Source: Microcella alkalica
GTDB taxonomy: Bacteria > Actinomycetota > Actinomycetes > Actinomycetales > Microbacteriaceae
NCBI RefSeq assembly: GCF_014137945.1
Contig: NZ_JACGWX010000002.1
Span: 124,001 to 188,000, forward strand
Reading direction: 5' to 3'
DNA length: 64,000 nucleotides
The notes under the pieces are model-generated. The model had not been told where the DNA came from, did not search any database, and was given only the letters and a program-made list of their open reading frames with translations. The position numbers were made by a program, and so were the translations under genes. Below, piece by piece: positions 13,606 through 22,823 of this stretch. Within the stretch, counting starts at the first letter, position 1, and every line of letters begins with the position of its first letter.

Positions 13606-15084
13606 TCAGGCCCGGCCGGCCGTGACGAGCGCGGCCCACAGCTCGGCGCGCGCCGGGAACGACCCGAGGTCGCGCCCGAGCAGCTGCTCGGCCCGCTTGA
13701 CGCGGGCACGGAGGGTGTGACGGTGGATTCCGAGCCGGGTCGCCGCCGCCTCGGCCACGGCGTCGGCCGCGAGCCACTCGCTGAGCGTGCGCACGAGCTC
13801 GTCGCGCGAGCGCGCGTCGTGCTCGTCGAGCGGCGCGAGCACGGAGGCGGCGATGCGGCGCGTGTCGTCGCCCGAGAGCGACGCCAGCACCCCGTCGTCG
13901 CGCAGCATCGCGTAGTCGACGAGCCGATGGTCGGCGTGAGCGCGGTCGGCGGCGCGCCCCGCCTCGTCGACGGCCGTTGCGAGCGACGAGTAGCGGGCAC
14001 CGCGCACGAGGCCGCCGGTGAGCCGCACGCGGTCGGCGAGGTAGTCGAGCACCGGGGTCTCCGCCTCGGGCACGATGACGACGACGCGCTGCCCGTCGCG
14101 TGCGTGGAACACCGCGCCCCGAGCCCGCTCGGCCCGCGATTCGAGCAGCTCGAGGAGGGCGGCCCGTCGCGCGCCGCGCGCATCCATCACCGCGATGGTG
14201 AGCGGCTCGGTCGGAAGGGCTCCCCACAGCGCCCGGGAGGTCGAGGCGACGAGGTCGCGCTCGCCGCGCATGAGGGCGGCGAGCAGGCCCGTGCGGAGGT
14301 GGTCGAGGGTTCGGGCGAGCGTGCGATCCTGCTCGAGAGCGAGGCCCGTCATGGCGACGACGCTCGTGATGACCGCGCGGACGGCGTCGTCGTGCTGGCT
14401 CGCCGCGCCGACGACGAGCACGCCGCGCAGCGACTCCGAGCGGCCGACTGTCTGCAGCGCGACCCCGTCGGCGACGACGGCAGCGCGGCGCGCTTCGGCG
14501 AGCATGCGCCGCGCCTCCTCCTGCGCCTCGGGCGTCACGGGCCCGCCGTGCACGATCTCGGCGTCGGTGCCGAGCAGCGCGACGGGAGCGTCGACGCGGC
14601 GCGCGAGCTCGGCGATGACCTCGGCGAGCCCGCCCGGCTTGAGGGCAGCGACGGCGATCGCGCGCTGCGCCTCGAGCGTCCAGCGCAGGCGGGCGTAGCG
14701 CTCGCGCGACTGGGCGTCGGCGACCGCGCGGGCGACGGCGATGAACGGCGTGCGGTACGGAACCTCGAACAGGGCGATCCCGGCGGCCTCGCACGCGGCG
14801 GCGAGCGGCTCGGGGGTTCCGGCGCGCACGACCTCGGTGCCGAACCCGATCGCGGGCACGCCGCGCTCGGCGAGACGGGCGACCCACGGCGCGATCGCGT
14901 CGTCGTCGGACCACTGCGTGCCGGTTGTGAGCAGGGCGTCGCCGGGGGAGAGGAAGGGCGTCGGATCCGCGAGATCGCTCGAGTGCACCCACGCCCACGG
15001 TCGGGCGAGCGCCGGCTCGTCGGCCCACACGGTGCGGAGGGCGAGGTCGCGATCGGCGAGCACCGTGTGCAGGGAAACGGGCAT
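13606..15084 (-). CDS. gabR: PucR-family regulator of GABA catabolism
   Basis: A 492-residue protein. The ATG is chosen for GGAGGG about 4 nt upstream. The N-terminal PucR domain (residues about 1-125, HTVLADRDLALRTVWADE, LSPGDALLTTGTQW) is followed by a GAF-like/GGDEF-related middle and a C-terminal HTH_30 (LSEWLAADAVAEAAATRLGIHRHTLRARVKRAEQLLGRDL). PucR proteins bind small nitrogen metabolites. It is divergent from gabT with 101 bp between starts. In Corynebacterium glutamicum a PucR-type regulator, GabR, controls gabTDP, so the same role is inferred here. The symbol is by analogy. Confidence 0.75.
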   Translation of the reverse strand: MPVSLHTVLADRDLALRTVWADEPALARPWAWVHSSDLADPTPFLSPGDALLTTGTQWSDDDAIAPWVARLAERGVPAIGFGTEVVRAGTPEPLAAACEAAGIALFEVPYRTPFIAVARAVADAQSRERYARLRWTLEAQRAIAVAALKPGGLAEVIAELARRVDAPVALLGTDAEIVHGGPVTPEAQEEARRMLAEARRAAVVADGVALQTVGRSESLRGVLVVGAASQHDDAVRAVITSVVAMTGLALEQDRTLARTLDHLRTGLLAALMRGERDLVASTSRALWGALPTEPLTIAVMDARGARRAALLELLESRAERARGAVFHARDGQRVVVIVPEAETPVLDYLADRVRLTGGLVRGARYSSLATAVDEAGRAADRAHADHRLVDYAMLRDDGVLASLSGDDTRRIAASVLAPLDEHDARSRDELVRTLSEWLAADAVAEAAATRLGIHRHTLRARVKRAEQLLGRDLGSFPARAELWAALVTAGRA

Positions 15085-15137
15085 GCGGCCCTCCAGAAGG
15101 GGATGTCCACGCCGTACAGAGCGGGACTCCACATTGT

Positions 15138-15178
15138 ACTGACCGGACAGTCTCGATCGCGAGCCCCCGCCCTACGCT
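15138..15178 (+). promoter_or_regulatory. gabT promoter with palindromic candidate operator
   Basis: ACTGACCGGACAGT at 15138-15151 is palindromic except for the two symmetric A positions. It overlaps the expected -35 zone of TACGCT at 15173-15178, which ends 7 nt before the gabT ATG with no ribosome binding site. Candidate binding site for the divergent PucR-type regulator; prediction only. Confidence 0.5.
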
Positions 15179-15185
15179 GGCCGTC

Positions 15186-16547
15186 ATGAGCATGACCGTC
15201 ACCGCGCCCGAGCACCTCGCCGGCGGGCCCTTGCTGCCGCAGGAGCGACGCCTCGTCACGAGCATCCCCGGACCGCTCAGTGAGCAGTGGATCGCGCGCA
15301 AGCAGGCCGCGGTCTCCTCCGGCGTCGGCACGATGATGCCCGTCTACGCGGTGGCCGCGGGCGGCGGCGTCGTCGTCGACGTCGACGGCAACTCGCTCAT
15401 CGACCTCGGCTCGGGCATCGCCGTGACCAACGTCGGCAACGCCGACCCGTTCGTGACCGAGGCCGTCATCGAGCAGGTGCGCCGCTTCACCCACACGTGT
15501 TTCACGATCACGCCGTACGACGGCTACGTCGAGGTCGCCGAGGCGCTCAACCGGCTCACTCCCGGCGACCACGAGAAGCGCACGGCGCTGTTCAACTCGG
15601 GCGCCGAGGCCGTCGAGAACGCGATCAAGATCGCCCGCTACTACACGGGCAAGTCGGCCGTCGTCGCGTTCGACCACGGCTACCATGGCCGCACCAACCT
15701 GACGATGGGCCTCACCGCGAAGGCCATGCCGTACAAGGCGGGCTTCGGGCCGTTCGCCCCCGACATCCACCGGGCGCCCATGTCATACCCGTACCGCGAC
15801 GGGCTGAGCGGCGCCGAGGCTGCCGAGCGGGCGATCCACATGATGGAGCGCCAGATCGGCTCCGACCGCATCGCCGCGATCATCATCGAGCCCATCCAGG
15901 GCGAGGGCGGCTTCATCGTCCCGGCCGCCGGATTCCTCCCGGCGCTGCAGACGTGGGCCAACGAGAACGGCGTCGTCTTCATCGCCGACGAGGTGCAGAC
16001 GGGCTTCGCCCGCACCGGGCGGATGTTCGCGAGCGAGGATGAGGGCGTCGTGCCCGACCTCATCACCCTCGCGAAGGGCATCGCGGGCGGCCTCCCGCTC
16101 GCCGCCGTCACCGGTCGCGCCGAGATCATGGACGCTCCGCACGCCGGCGGGCTCGGCGGCACGTACGGCGGCAACCCCATCGCGACGGCCGCGGCGCTCG
16201 GCGCCCTGCGCGCCTACGTCGAGCACGACCTGCTCGCGCGGGCTCGCGAGCTCGAGGGGATCATCCGTGACGAGCTCACCGCGCTGCAGTCGCGCGACGC
16301 GCGCATCGGCGACATCCGCGGGCGCGGCGCGATGATGGCGATCGAGCTGGTCGACGCCGACGGCCGCCCCGACGCCGCCCTCACCGGCCGCGTCGCCAAG
16401 CACTGCCACACCGCCGGCGTCATCGTTCTGACGTGCGGCACCGACGGCAACGTGATCCGCCTGCTGCCGCCGCTGTCGATCAGCGACGCACTGCTGCGGG
16501 AGGGCATCGGCGTCATCGCCGAGGCCCTTGCCGCGAACGCCGCCTAG
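15186..16547 (+). CDS. gabT: 4-aminobutyrate aminotransferase
   Basis: A 453-residue class III PLP aminotransferase. It transfers the amino group of GABA to 2-oxoglutarate, giving succinate semialdehyde and glutamate. Seen: FNSGAEAVENAIKIARYYTG (phosphate-binding start), FDHGYHGRTNLTMGLTAK, the IADEVQTGFARTGRMFA segment with the PLP-binding Asp, and TLAKGIAGGLPLAAV with the Schiff-base Lys. Length is normal. It is 70 nt upstream of gabD. The pair converts GABA to succinate; no GABA permease is adjacent. Confidence 0.9.
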   Translation: MSMTVTAPEHLAGGPLLPQERRLVTSIPGPLSEQWIARKQAAVSSGVGTMMPVYAVAAGGGVVVDVDGNSLIDLGSGIAVTNVGNADPFVTEAVIEQVRRFTHTCFTITPYDGYVEVAEALNRLTPGDHEKRTALFNSGAEAVENAIKIARYYTGKSAVVAFDHGYHGRTNLTMGLTAKAMPYKAGFGPFAPDIHRAPMSYPYRDGLSGAEAAERAIHMMERQIGSDRIAAIIIEPIQGEGGFIVPAAGFLPALQTWANENGVVFIADEVQTGFARTGRMFASEDEGVVPDLITLAKGIAGGLPLAAVTGRAEIMDAPHAGGLGGTYGGNPIATAAALGALRAYVEHDLLARARELEGIIRDELTALQSRDARIGDIRGRGAMMAIELVDADGRPDAALTGRVAKHCHTAGVIVLTCGTDGNVIRLLPPLSISDALLREGIGVIAEALAANAA

Positions 16548-16617
16548 CACCACCATCGGAACCGAACCGCGGATCGCCACCACCGCATCCCCGCACAAGA
16601 CAGATCAGGGAGACGAC

Positions 16618-18078
16618 ATGATCAGCGAAGCAGACCTCCTCGCGAAGGTGCCCCGCGGGCTCTACATCGACGGGCAGTGGGTCGACGCCGAAGGTGGCGC
16701 GACGATGGCCGTCACCGACCCCAGCACGGGCGAGACGCTCGTCGAGATCGCGAGCGCGTCTGTCGCCGACGGCACGCGCGCGATGGACGCCGCCGCGAAC
16801 GCGCAGGCGAGCTGGGCCGCGACCGCCCCCCGCGTGCGCGGCGAGCTGCTGCGCCGCGCCTTCGACCTCGTCATCGAGCGCGCCGACGAGTTCGCGCTGC
16901 TCATGACGCTCGAGATGGGCAAGCCGCTCGCCGAGTCGCGCGGCGAGGTCACCTACGGCGCCGAGTTCCTGCGCTGGTTCAGCGAGGAGGCCGTGCGCAT
17001 CACCGGCCGCTTCGGCCAGAATCCCGAGGGCACCGGCCGGATCGTCGTCTCGCACGCACCCGTCGGCCCGTCATTCCTCATCACGCCCTGGAACTTCCCG
17101 CTCGCGATGGCGACGCGCAAGATCGCGCCCGCGCTCGCCGCCGGCTGCACCTCGATCATCAAGCCCGCCGCGCTCACGCCGCTCACGACGATGTACTTCG
17201 TGAAGACGCTCGAGGACGCGGGGCTGCCCAAGGGCGTCGTGAACGTCGTCACGACGGCGAAGTCGGGCGCGCTGTCGGCCGAGATCATCGCCGACCCGCG
17301 CCTGCGCAAGCTGAGCTTCACCGGGTCGACCGAGGTCGGGCGCATGCTCATGAAGCAGGCCGCTGACGGGATCCTGCGCACCTCGATGGAGCTCGGCGGC
17401 AACGCCCCCTTCGTCGTCTTCGAGGATGCCGACCTCGACAAGGCGATCGACGGCGTGCTGCTGGCGAAGTTCCGCAACATCGGCCAGGCCTGCACGGCGG
17501 CGAACCGCATCCTCGTCCAGGCGTCCGTCGCCGAAGAGTTCGGCCGCCGCGTCACCGAGCGCGTGAGCGCCATGAGGATGGGCCGCGGCACCGAGGAGGG
17601 CGTGCAGATCGGCCCGCTCGTCGACGACAACGCCGTGCAGGGCTCGCACGAGCTCGTCGAGGACGCCGTCGCGAAGGGCGCGACCGTCACGACCGGCGGC
17701 GTCATCCCCGACCGCGTCGGCTCGTTCTACCCCGCGACGGTGCTCACGGGCGTGCAGCCCGGCACCCGCCTGCTGACCGAGGAGATCTTCGGGCCGGTGC
17801 TCGCGATCGTCCCGTTCGACACCGAGGATGAGGCCGTCGAGCTCGCCAACGCGACCGAGTACGGACTCATCAGCTACGTGTACACCGCCGACCTCAACCG
17901 CGGCATGCGCATGATCGACCGCCTCGAGACGGGGATGATGGGTCTCAACGCCGGCGTCATCTCCAACGCCGCAGCCCCCTTCGGCGGCGTCAAGCAGTCG
18001 GGCATCGGTCGCGAGGGCTCGCTCGAGGGCATCGACGAGTACCTGACGACGAAGTACACGTTCATCCCGAAGGCCTAG
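16618..18078 (+). CDS. gabD: Succinate-semialdehyde dehydrogenase
   Basis: A 486-residue aldehyde dehydrogenase, MISEADLLAKVPRGLYIDGQ. CAGGGAGA lies just upstream of the ATG. Catalytic features are NFPLAMATRKIAPALAAG (cofactor region), LSFTGSTEVGRML, the general-base Glu in MELGGNAPF, the nucleophile Cys in NIGQACTAANRI, and EIFGPVLAIVPF. It oxidises succinate semialdehyde to succinate with NAD(P)+, completing the GABA shunt begun by the preceding gene. A strong hairpin follows the gene. Confidence 0.88.
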   Translation: MISEADLLAKVPRGLYIDGQWVDAEGGATMAVTDPSTGETLVEIASASVADGTRAMDAAANAQASWAATAPRVRGELLRRAFDLVIERADEFALLMTLEMGKPLAESRGEVTYGAEFLRWFSEEAVRITGRFGQNPEGTGRIVVSHAPVGPSFLITPWNFPLAMATRKIAPALAAGCTSIIKPAALTPLTTMYFVKTLEDAGLPKGVVNVVTTAKSGALSAEIIADPRLRKLSFTGSTEVGRMLMKQAADGILRTSMELGGNAPFVVFEDADLDKAIDGVLLAKFRNIGQACTAANRILVQASVAEEFGRRVTERVSAMRMGRGTEEGVQIGPLVDDNAVQGSHELVEDAVAKGATVTTGGVIPDRVGSFYPATVLTGVQPGTRLLTEEIFGPVLAIVPFDTEDEAVELANATEYGLISYVYTADLNRGMRMIDRLETGMMGLNAGVISNAAAPFGGVKQSGIGREGSLEGIDEYLTTKYTFIPKA

Positions 18079-18100
18079 ACCTCGTCGCGGAACATCGGTT

Positions 18101-18138
18101 TCCGCCGCCGGGCGCTGTGGTGGCCGCCCGGCGGCGGA
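18101..18138 (+). terminator. Hairpin terminator after gabTD
   Basis: A perfect 14-bp stem: TCCGCCGCCGGGCG (18101-18114) with CGCCCGGCGGCGGA (18125-18138) and a 10-nt loop. No T run follows, as is usual for actinobacterial hairpins. Confidence 0.7.
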
Positions 18139-18178
18139 TCTCTCCGCGTCGTCCACTCGCAGGCGATAGCCTGATCGC

Positions 18179-18946
18179 ATGCCCGATCCGACGCCGTCGT
18201 CGTCTCCGTTCCCGCCCGCCGTCCTCGTCGTGCAGCACGACGTCGACGACAACCTCGGCGAGCTCGCGCCGCCGCTCGCGGAGGCGGGCATCCGCATCGT
18301 GATGTGGGATGCCGGGCGCGTGCCCGACGGCGCCCCGGCGACTCTCGACGCGTTCAGCGGCATCGTCTCGCTCGGCGCCTACGCGGGCGTCCGCGACGAG
18401 GCGACGACGCCCTGGATGCCGGTCGAGAAGGCGCTCATGCAGCAGGCGATCGAGAAGGGGATGCCCGTCCTGGGTCTGTGCTTCGGCGCGCAGCTGCTCG
18501 CAGCCGCGGCCGGCGCCGCGTTCCGCCCCTCGCCCGTCCCCGAGCTCGGCTGGACCCGCGTGACTCCGACGCCGGAGGCGGCTCTCGACCCCGTCGTCGC
18601 GCCGCTCGCGTCGGAGAGCGACGCTGACGGCGCCCTCGACGTCTTCCACTACCACTTCGACTCCTTCGAGCTGCCGGAGGGCGCGACCCTGCTCGGCGAG
18701 ACCGACGGCATCATCGAGGCGTTCCGCGTGGGTGAGTGCGCGTGGGGCCTGCAATTCCACCTGGAGGTGGGTCTCGCGACGCAGCTCGCGTGGATCGCCG
18801 GCGACCGCCCGGGCTTCGAGCGCGTCGGGGCCGACCCCGCGCGACAGGAGGCGCTGAGCCACGACAAGTGGCTCGCCTACCGCGACCGCGCGCACGCGGT
18901 CGGCGCGGCCTTCGCGCGCCAGGTGCACCGGTTCGCGGAGGCCTGA
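18179..18946 (+). CDS. Class I glutamine amidotransferase-like protein
   Basis: A 255-residue GATase-1 fold protein. The nucleophile elbow GLCFGAQLLA carries the catalytic Cys; His and Glu are in WGLQFHLEV. It resembles stand-alone GMP-synthase-type amidotransferase domains with no synthetase partner. TAGCCT ends 6 nt before the ATG (leaderless). The substrate is unknown. Its place after gabTD invites a link to gamma-glutamylated amines, but the key region is more GuaA-like than PuuD-like. Confidence 0.75.
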   Translation: MPDPTPSSSPFPPAVLVVQHDVDDNLGELAPPLAEAGIRIVMWDAGRVPDGAPATLDAFSGIVSLGAYAGVRDEATTPWMPVEKALMQQAIEKGMPVLGLCFGAQLLAAAAGAAFRPSPVPELGWTRVTPTPEAALDPVVAPLASESDADGALDVFHYHFDSFELPEGATLLGETDGIIEAFRVGECAWGLQFHLEVGLATQLAWIAGDRPGFERVGADPARQEALSHDKWLAYRDRAHAVGAAFARQVHRFAEA

Positions 18947-18974
18947 GCCGGGCATCCGCCCGATCGACATTCGC

Positions 18975-19304
18975 TCAGCGCCGTTGACCCGCGCGCGATC
19001 GCAGGCGCGAGAGGCGGTTGGCGGTGACGACGGCGACGATCGCGGCGAGCCAGAGCAGCCCGGCGCCGACGAGCAGGAGCTCGGATTCGAGCGAGGTGGC
19101 TGAGATCGCTTCGGCGAGGCGGCGCGGCGTGGGAGCCCCGGAGAGACTTATGAGGGTGAGGGCGCGCGCGGTGGCGATCGCCCAGATGATGAGGGTGATG
19201 GCGGCGCCGATGATGGCCGACCCGATCGCGATCGGAAAGCCGCGGCGGAGGGCGGCCTCGCGGCGGCGCAACTCCTCGACGGTGAGGATGCGCGTTCTGG
19301 CCAG
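18975..19304 (-). CDS. Two-span membrane protein, possible CTG start
   Basis: About 109 residues (ARTRILTVEELRRREAALRR...). Hydrophobic spans are IAIGSAIIGAAITLIIWAIA and LLLVGAGLLWLAAIVAVV. No ATG, GTG or TTG lies in a sensible place: the frame has GGAGG followed 7 nt later by CTG (19304-19302), proposed here as the start. Initiation inside the previous gene, 15 nt upstream, is the other option. Unknown function. Confidence 0.5.
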   Translation of the reverse strand: MARTRILTVEELRRREAALRRGFPIAIGSAIIGAAITLIIWAIATARALTLISLSGAPTPRRLAEAISATSLESELLLVGAGLLWLAAIVAVVTANRLSRLRSRAGQRR

Positions 19305-19318
19305 CGTCGCGCCTCCGG

Positions 19319-19537
19319 TTAGCGGCCGACGCTGTCGGCGGCGAGCGTCTCGTCGCGCTCGGTCGTTGCCCGGGCCGCGGCGTCGGGGCTGATGGCCGTC
19401 TCGAGCTGGTGGCCGATGCGCCACATCCACACGAGCAACACGATGACCCCGATGCCGAGGACGACGGCGAGAACGCTCGTGAGCCCGCTGAGGTCGAGGT
19501 CGATCGCCTCGGCGGAGGACACCGCGAACACGCTCAT
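19319..19537 (-). CDS. Single-span membrane protein
   Basis: A 72-residue protein, MSVFAVSSAEAIDLDLSGLT. One hydrophobic span (SVLAVVLGIGVIVLLVWMW) is followed by an acidic, probably cytoplasmic tail with many Ala and Thr residues. It is divergent from the Tad pilus operon, about 130 nt away, and could be an accessory gene of it, but this is only position. Not recognised. Confidence 0.55.
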   Translation of the reverse strand: MSVFAVSSAEAIDLDLSGLTSVLAVVLGIGVIVLLVWMWRIGHQLETAISPDAAARATTERDETLAADSVGR

Positions 19538-19669
19538 GTTAGGCACCTTCGGGAGTCGGGAGCCGCCGGGGGGAGGCGGGGAATAGTCAATAAGACCACA
19601 TCGGGGCGTAGAACGCACGGGTTTTCTCGAACCTTGCAGAACGCCGACACGACTGTGGAAAAACGGGGG

Positions 19670-20929
19670 ATGCGCGGGGCGCTTCGGGCGACCATGTCGC
19701 GCATGTCGACCGCCGTCTCCGCCATCACCGACCGGGTCCGAGAGCGCGTGCGCGCGGAGCGTCTCGATCTGCACCGTGACCCCGAGACTGCCGAGCGGCT
19801 CGTCCGCGAGGAGCTCCGGTCGTACGCCGAGCGTTCGCTCGCCGGCTCGCTGCCGCGCATTGCCGACGAGGCCCACGCCTTCGGCCAGGTGCTCGCGGGC
19901 CTCACCGGCTACGGCCCGCTGCAGCCGTTCTTCGACGACCCGAGCGTCGAGGAGATCTGGATCAACCGACCGGACGCGGTCTTCATCGCCCGCGCCGGCA
20001 TCAGCGAGCGGACCGATGTCCGCCTCACCGACGAGCAGGTCCGCACCCTCGTCGAGCGCATGCTGCAGGCGACCGGCCGGCGCGTCGATCTCAGCTCGCC
20101 GTTCGTGGACGCCTCCCTCCCCGACGGCTCGCGCCTGCACGTCGTCATCCCCGACGTCACACGCTCGCACTGGGCCATCAACGTTCGCAAATTCTCTCAG
20201 CGCATCCGCGATCTCTCCCGTCTGGTGGAGCTCGGCTCGCTCACGCCGCAGGCCGCCGAGTTCCTGCGGATGGGCGTGCTCGCCGGCTGCAACGTCCTCG
20301 TCTCGGGGGCCACTCAGTCGGGGAAGACGACGATGCTCGGCGCGCTGCTCGCCGGCGCCCGCCCTCGCGAGCGCATCGTCACCGTGGAGGAGACCTTCGA
20401 GCTCGACCTCCACGCAGCGGACTGCGTCGCGATGCAGTGCCGGAGCCCCAATCTCGAGGGGACGGGCGAGATCTCCCTCCGACGCCTGATCAAGGAGGCT
20501 CTGCGCATGCGCCCCGATCGGCTCGTCGTCGGCGAGGTGCGCGAGGCCGAGTCGCTCGACCTGCTCATCGCTCTCAACAGCGGACTCCCCGGCGCTTGCA
20601 GTCTCCACGCGAACAGCGCCCGCGACGCGCTCATCAAGCTCTCGACACTGCCTCTGCTCGCCGGACGCAACATCGACGCATCGTTCGTCGTGCCGACGGT
20701 CGCGAGCGCGATCGACCTCGTCGTCCACTGCGAGCTCGTCGCCGGGGGTCAGCGGCGGGTCGCGGAGATCGCGGCACCCACGGGGAAGGTCGTCGCGGAA
20801 CGTATAGAGGTCGACACGATCTTCCACCGCGTGGAAGGGCGTCTCGAACCCACGGGCCTCCTGCCGACCCGCGACGAGAAGTTCGCAGCGGCCGGGCTCG
20901 ACCCGAGACTTGTGACGTCGGCGGCATGA
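19670..20929 (+). CDS. tadA: Tad pilus secretion ATPase TadA/CpaF
   Basis: About 419 residues; ATGs at 19694 and 19703 are alternative starts. The N-terminal helices are followed by GYGPLQPFFDDPSVEEIWIN, then Walker A GATQSGKTT at about 212-220, an Asp box and the RMRPDRLVVGEVREAESLDLL Walker B region, and HANSARDALIKL. The hexameric ATPase powers assembly of Flp-type pili at the cytoplasmic face. It overlaps tadB by ATGA. No CpaE/TadZ ATPase gene precedes it, unlike many actinobacterial loci. Confidence 0.9.
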   Translation: MRGALRATMSRMSTAVSAITDRVRERVRAERLDLHRDPETAERLVREELRSYAERSLAGSLPRIADEAHAFGQVLAGLTGYGPLQPFFDDPSVEEIWINRPDAVFIARAGISERTDVRLTDEQVRTLVERMLQATGRRVDLSSPFVDASLPDGSRLHVVIPDVTRSHWAINVRKFSQRIRDLSRLVELGSLTPQAAEFLRMGVLAGCNVLVSGATQSGKTTMLGALLAGARPRERIVTVEETFELDLHAADCVAMQCRSPNLEGTGEISLRRLIKEALRMRPDRLVVGEVREAESLDLLIALNSGLPGACSLHANSARDALIKLSTLPLLAGRNIDASFVVPTVASAIDLVVHCELVAGGQRRVAEIAAPTGKVVAERIEVDTIFHRVEGRLEPTGLLPTRDEKFAAAGLDPRLVTSAA

Positions 20930-21786
20930 CGGTCATCGCCGCGCTGCTCATGGGTGCCGGGGTGCTTCTCATCGCGGCCCCCTGGCTGTGGCCGCGTCGG
21001 AGCGATGCCTCGACTTCGCGCCGCGCACTGAAGCCGTTGGCCGAGCTCCTGGCCCGCGCGGGTCTCGTGCACGCGAGCCCGCTCGCTCTGCTCGGCGTCG
21101 TCGCGCTCGTCGGCGTCGTCGGCGCCGCCATCACCGTCCTCCTCGTGCCCGTCGCCGCGCTCGCCCCCGTGGCAGGCCTCGTCTCGGCCGCCCTCCCGAT
21201 TGTCGCCCTGCGGGCGCGAGCCGCCGCGCGCCGCAGGGCGTTGCGGCAGGTGTGGCCCGATGTCGTCGACCATCTCGTGTCCGGCTTCCGCGCCGGTCTC
21301 GGGCTGCCCGAGGCGATCGGCTCGCTCGCCGAGTCGGCGCCGGATTCCGTCCGACCCGCTTTTCGCGAGTTCCGTCGCGAGTACGCGCGAACCGCCCGCT
21401 TCGGCGACGCACTCGACGACCTCAAGGCCGCCCTCTCCGACCCCGTCGCCGATCGGATCATCGAGACGCTCCGCATGGCGCGCGAGGTCGGGGGCACGGA
21501 ACTGCCCGGCGTGCTGCGCGCGCTCGCGCAGTACCTTCGCACCGACGCCGCCGTGCGGGCGGAGGTGGAGGCGCGGCAGTCGTGGGTGCGGAACGCCGCC
21601 CGGCTCGGCGTCGCCGCTCCGTGGGTCGTCCTCCTCCTGCTCGGCACTCGGCCCGAAGCAGCCGCTGCCTACAACTCGGCGGGCGGCGCGGCGCTCGTGC
21701 TCATCGGGCTCGGTGTCACGCTCGTCGCCTACCGGCTCATGGTCGCGCTGGGGCGCCTCCCCGAGGAAGGGAGGTGGTTCCGGTGA
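20926..21786 (+). CDS. tadB: Tad pilus inner-membrane protein TadB
   Basis: A 286-residue protein with N-terminal spans (MTVIAALLMGAGVLLIAAPW and ALLGVVALVGVVGAAITVLL), then a GspF-type cytoplasmic domain (VWPDVVDHLVSGFRAGLGLPEAIGSLAE, LRMAREVGGTELPGVLRALA) and C-terminal spans. TadB and TadC form the platform on which pilin is extruded. The ATG overlaps the tadA stop. Confidence 0.85.
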   Translation: MTVIAALLMGAGVLLIAAPWLWPRRSDASTSRRALKPLAELLARAGLVHASPLALLGVVALVGVVGAAITVLLVPVAALAPVAGLVSAALPIVALRARAAARRRALRQVWPDVVDHLVSGFRAGLGLPEAIGSLAESAPDSVRPAFREFRREYARTARFGDALDDLKAALSDPVADRIIETLRMAREVGGTELPGVLRALAQYLRTDAAVRAEVEARQSWVRNAARLGVAAPWVVLLLLGTRPEAAAAYNSAGGAALVLIGLGVTLVAYRLMVALGRLPEEGRWFR

Positions 21787-22721
21787 CGCCGACCATCGCT
21801 CTCGCCGCGCTCGTCGGCGCGGCCCTCGGCACCGGCCTGTGGCTCCTCGCGAGCCTTGCCCCCCGCGTCGGTCGTCCGCGGCTCACCATCCGGCTGGCCC
21901 CGTACCTCGTGGACGTCTCGAGCGAGGCGCGCGCAATGACGAGGCCGCGCAGCGCGGATCCTCTGCCCCTCGTCGGTGCGATGATGGCTCCTGTCGCCGA
22001 GTCTCTGGGGGGTGCGCTCGAGTCCGTTCTCGGCGGAACGTCGGTCATACACGCGCGGCTCCGGCAGTCCGGCTCGGCGCTGACCGTGCAGGGGCACCGC
22101 GCGAGACAGCTCCTCGGGGCCTTCCTCGGCGGCGCGTCCGGAGCCGCAGCCGCACTCCTCGCCAGCCGCGAGGCCGGGCTCGTCATCCCGGTGGGAGCAG
22201 CGGGTCTGGTCGCGGGTGCCGTCGTGGGCATCGGGGCGACGGATGCCCTGCTCGCGCGCGCCGCCTCGAGACGCGTCGCGCGCATGACGCAGGAGTTCCC
22301 CACGGTCGTCGAGTTCCTCGCCCTCAGCGTCTCGGCGGGGGAGTCCATCCTCGACGCGCTGCGTCGCATCGCGACCACGGGGTCGGGTGAACTCGCTGGG
22401 GAGTTCTCGCGCGTCGTGTCGCGCACGACCGCCGGCCAGCCGCTTCCGCGATCACTCGCCGAGCTGCGCGACGACCTCGCGATGCCCGCCGTGTCGCGCC
22501 TCGTGGATCAGATCCTCGCCGCCCTCGAGCGCGGCACCCCGCTGGCAGAGGTGCTCAGGGCGCATGCGCTCGACGCACGGGAGGAGTCGAAGAGGTACAT
22601 CCTCGAAGCGGCCGGCACCCGCGAGGTCGCCATGCTCGTGCCCCTCGTGTTCCTCATCCTCCCCGTGACCGTCCTCTTCGCGGTTTGGCCGGGCCTCATG
22701 GTGCTGCAGGTGGGGCTGTGA
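21783..22721 (+). CDS. tadC: Tad pilus inner-membrane protein TadC
   Basis: A 312-residue protein. The GTG start overlaps the tadB stop as GTGA. The GspF domain carries FPTVVEFLALSVSAGESILDALRRIA and LPRSLAELRDDLAMPAVSRLVDQILAALERGTPLAEVL. A terminal span, LVPLVFLILPVTVLFAVWPG, follows. It is the second half of the Tad platform. Confidence 0.85.
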   Translation: MTPTIALAALVGAALGTGLWLLASLAPRVGRPRLTIRLAPYLVDVSSEARAMTRPRSADPLPLVGAMMAPVAESLGGALESVLGGTSVIHARLRQSGSALTVQGHRARQLLGAFLGGASGAAAALLASREAGLVIPVGAAGLVAGAVVGIGATDALLARAASRRVARMTQEFPTVVEFLALSVSAGESILDALRRIATTGSGELAGEFSRVVSRTTAGQPLPRSLAELRDDLAMPAVSRLVDQILAALERGTPLAEVLRAHALDAREESKRYILEAAGTREVAMLVPLVFLILPVTVLFAVWPGLMVLQVGL

Positions 22722-22823
22722 AGTTCTCCGGCCGGCTCGTGCCGACCGGGCTGTGGAGAGCGCGCGACGCCCTCAATCGCGGATGCGCATCCTGTCCGCG
22801 GTCATCGAACGAAAGGATCCATC

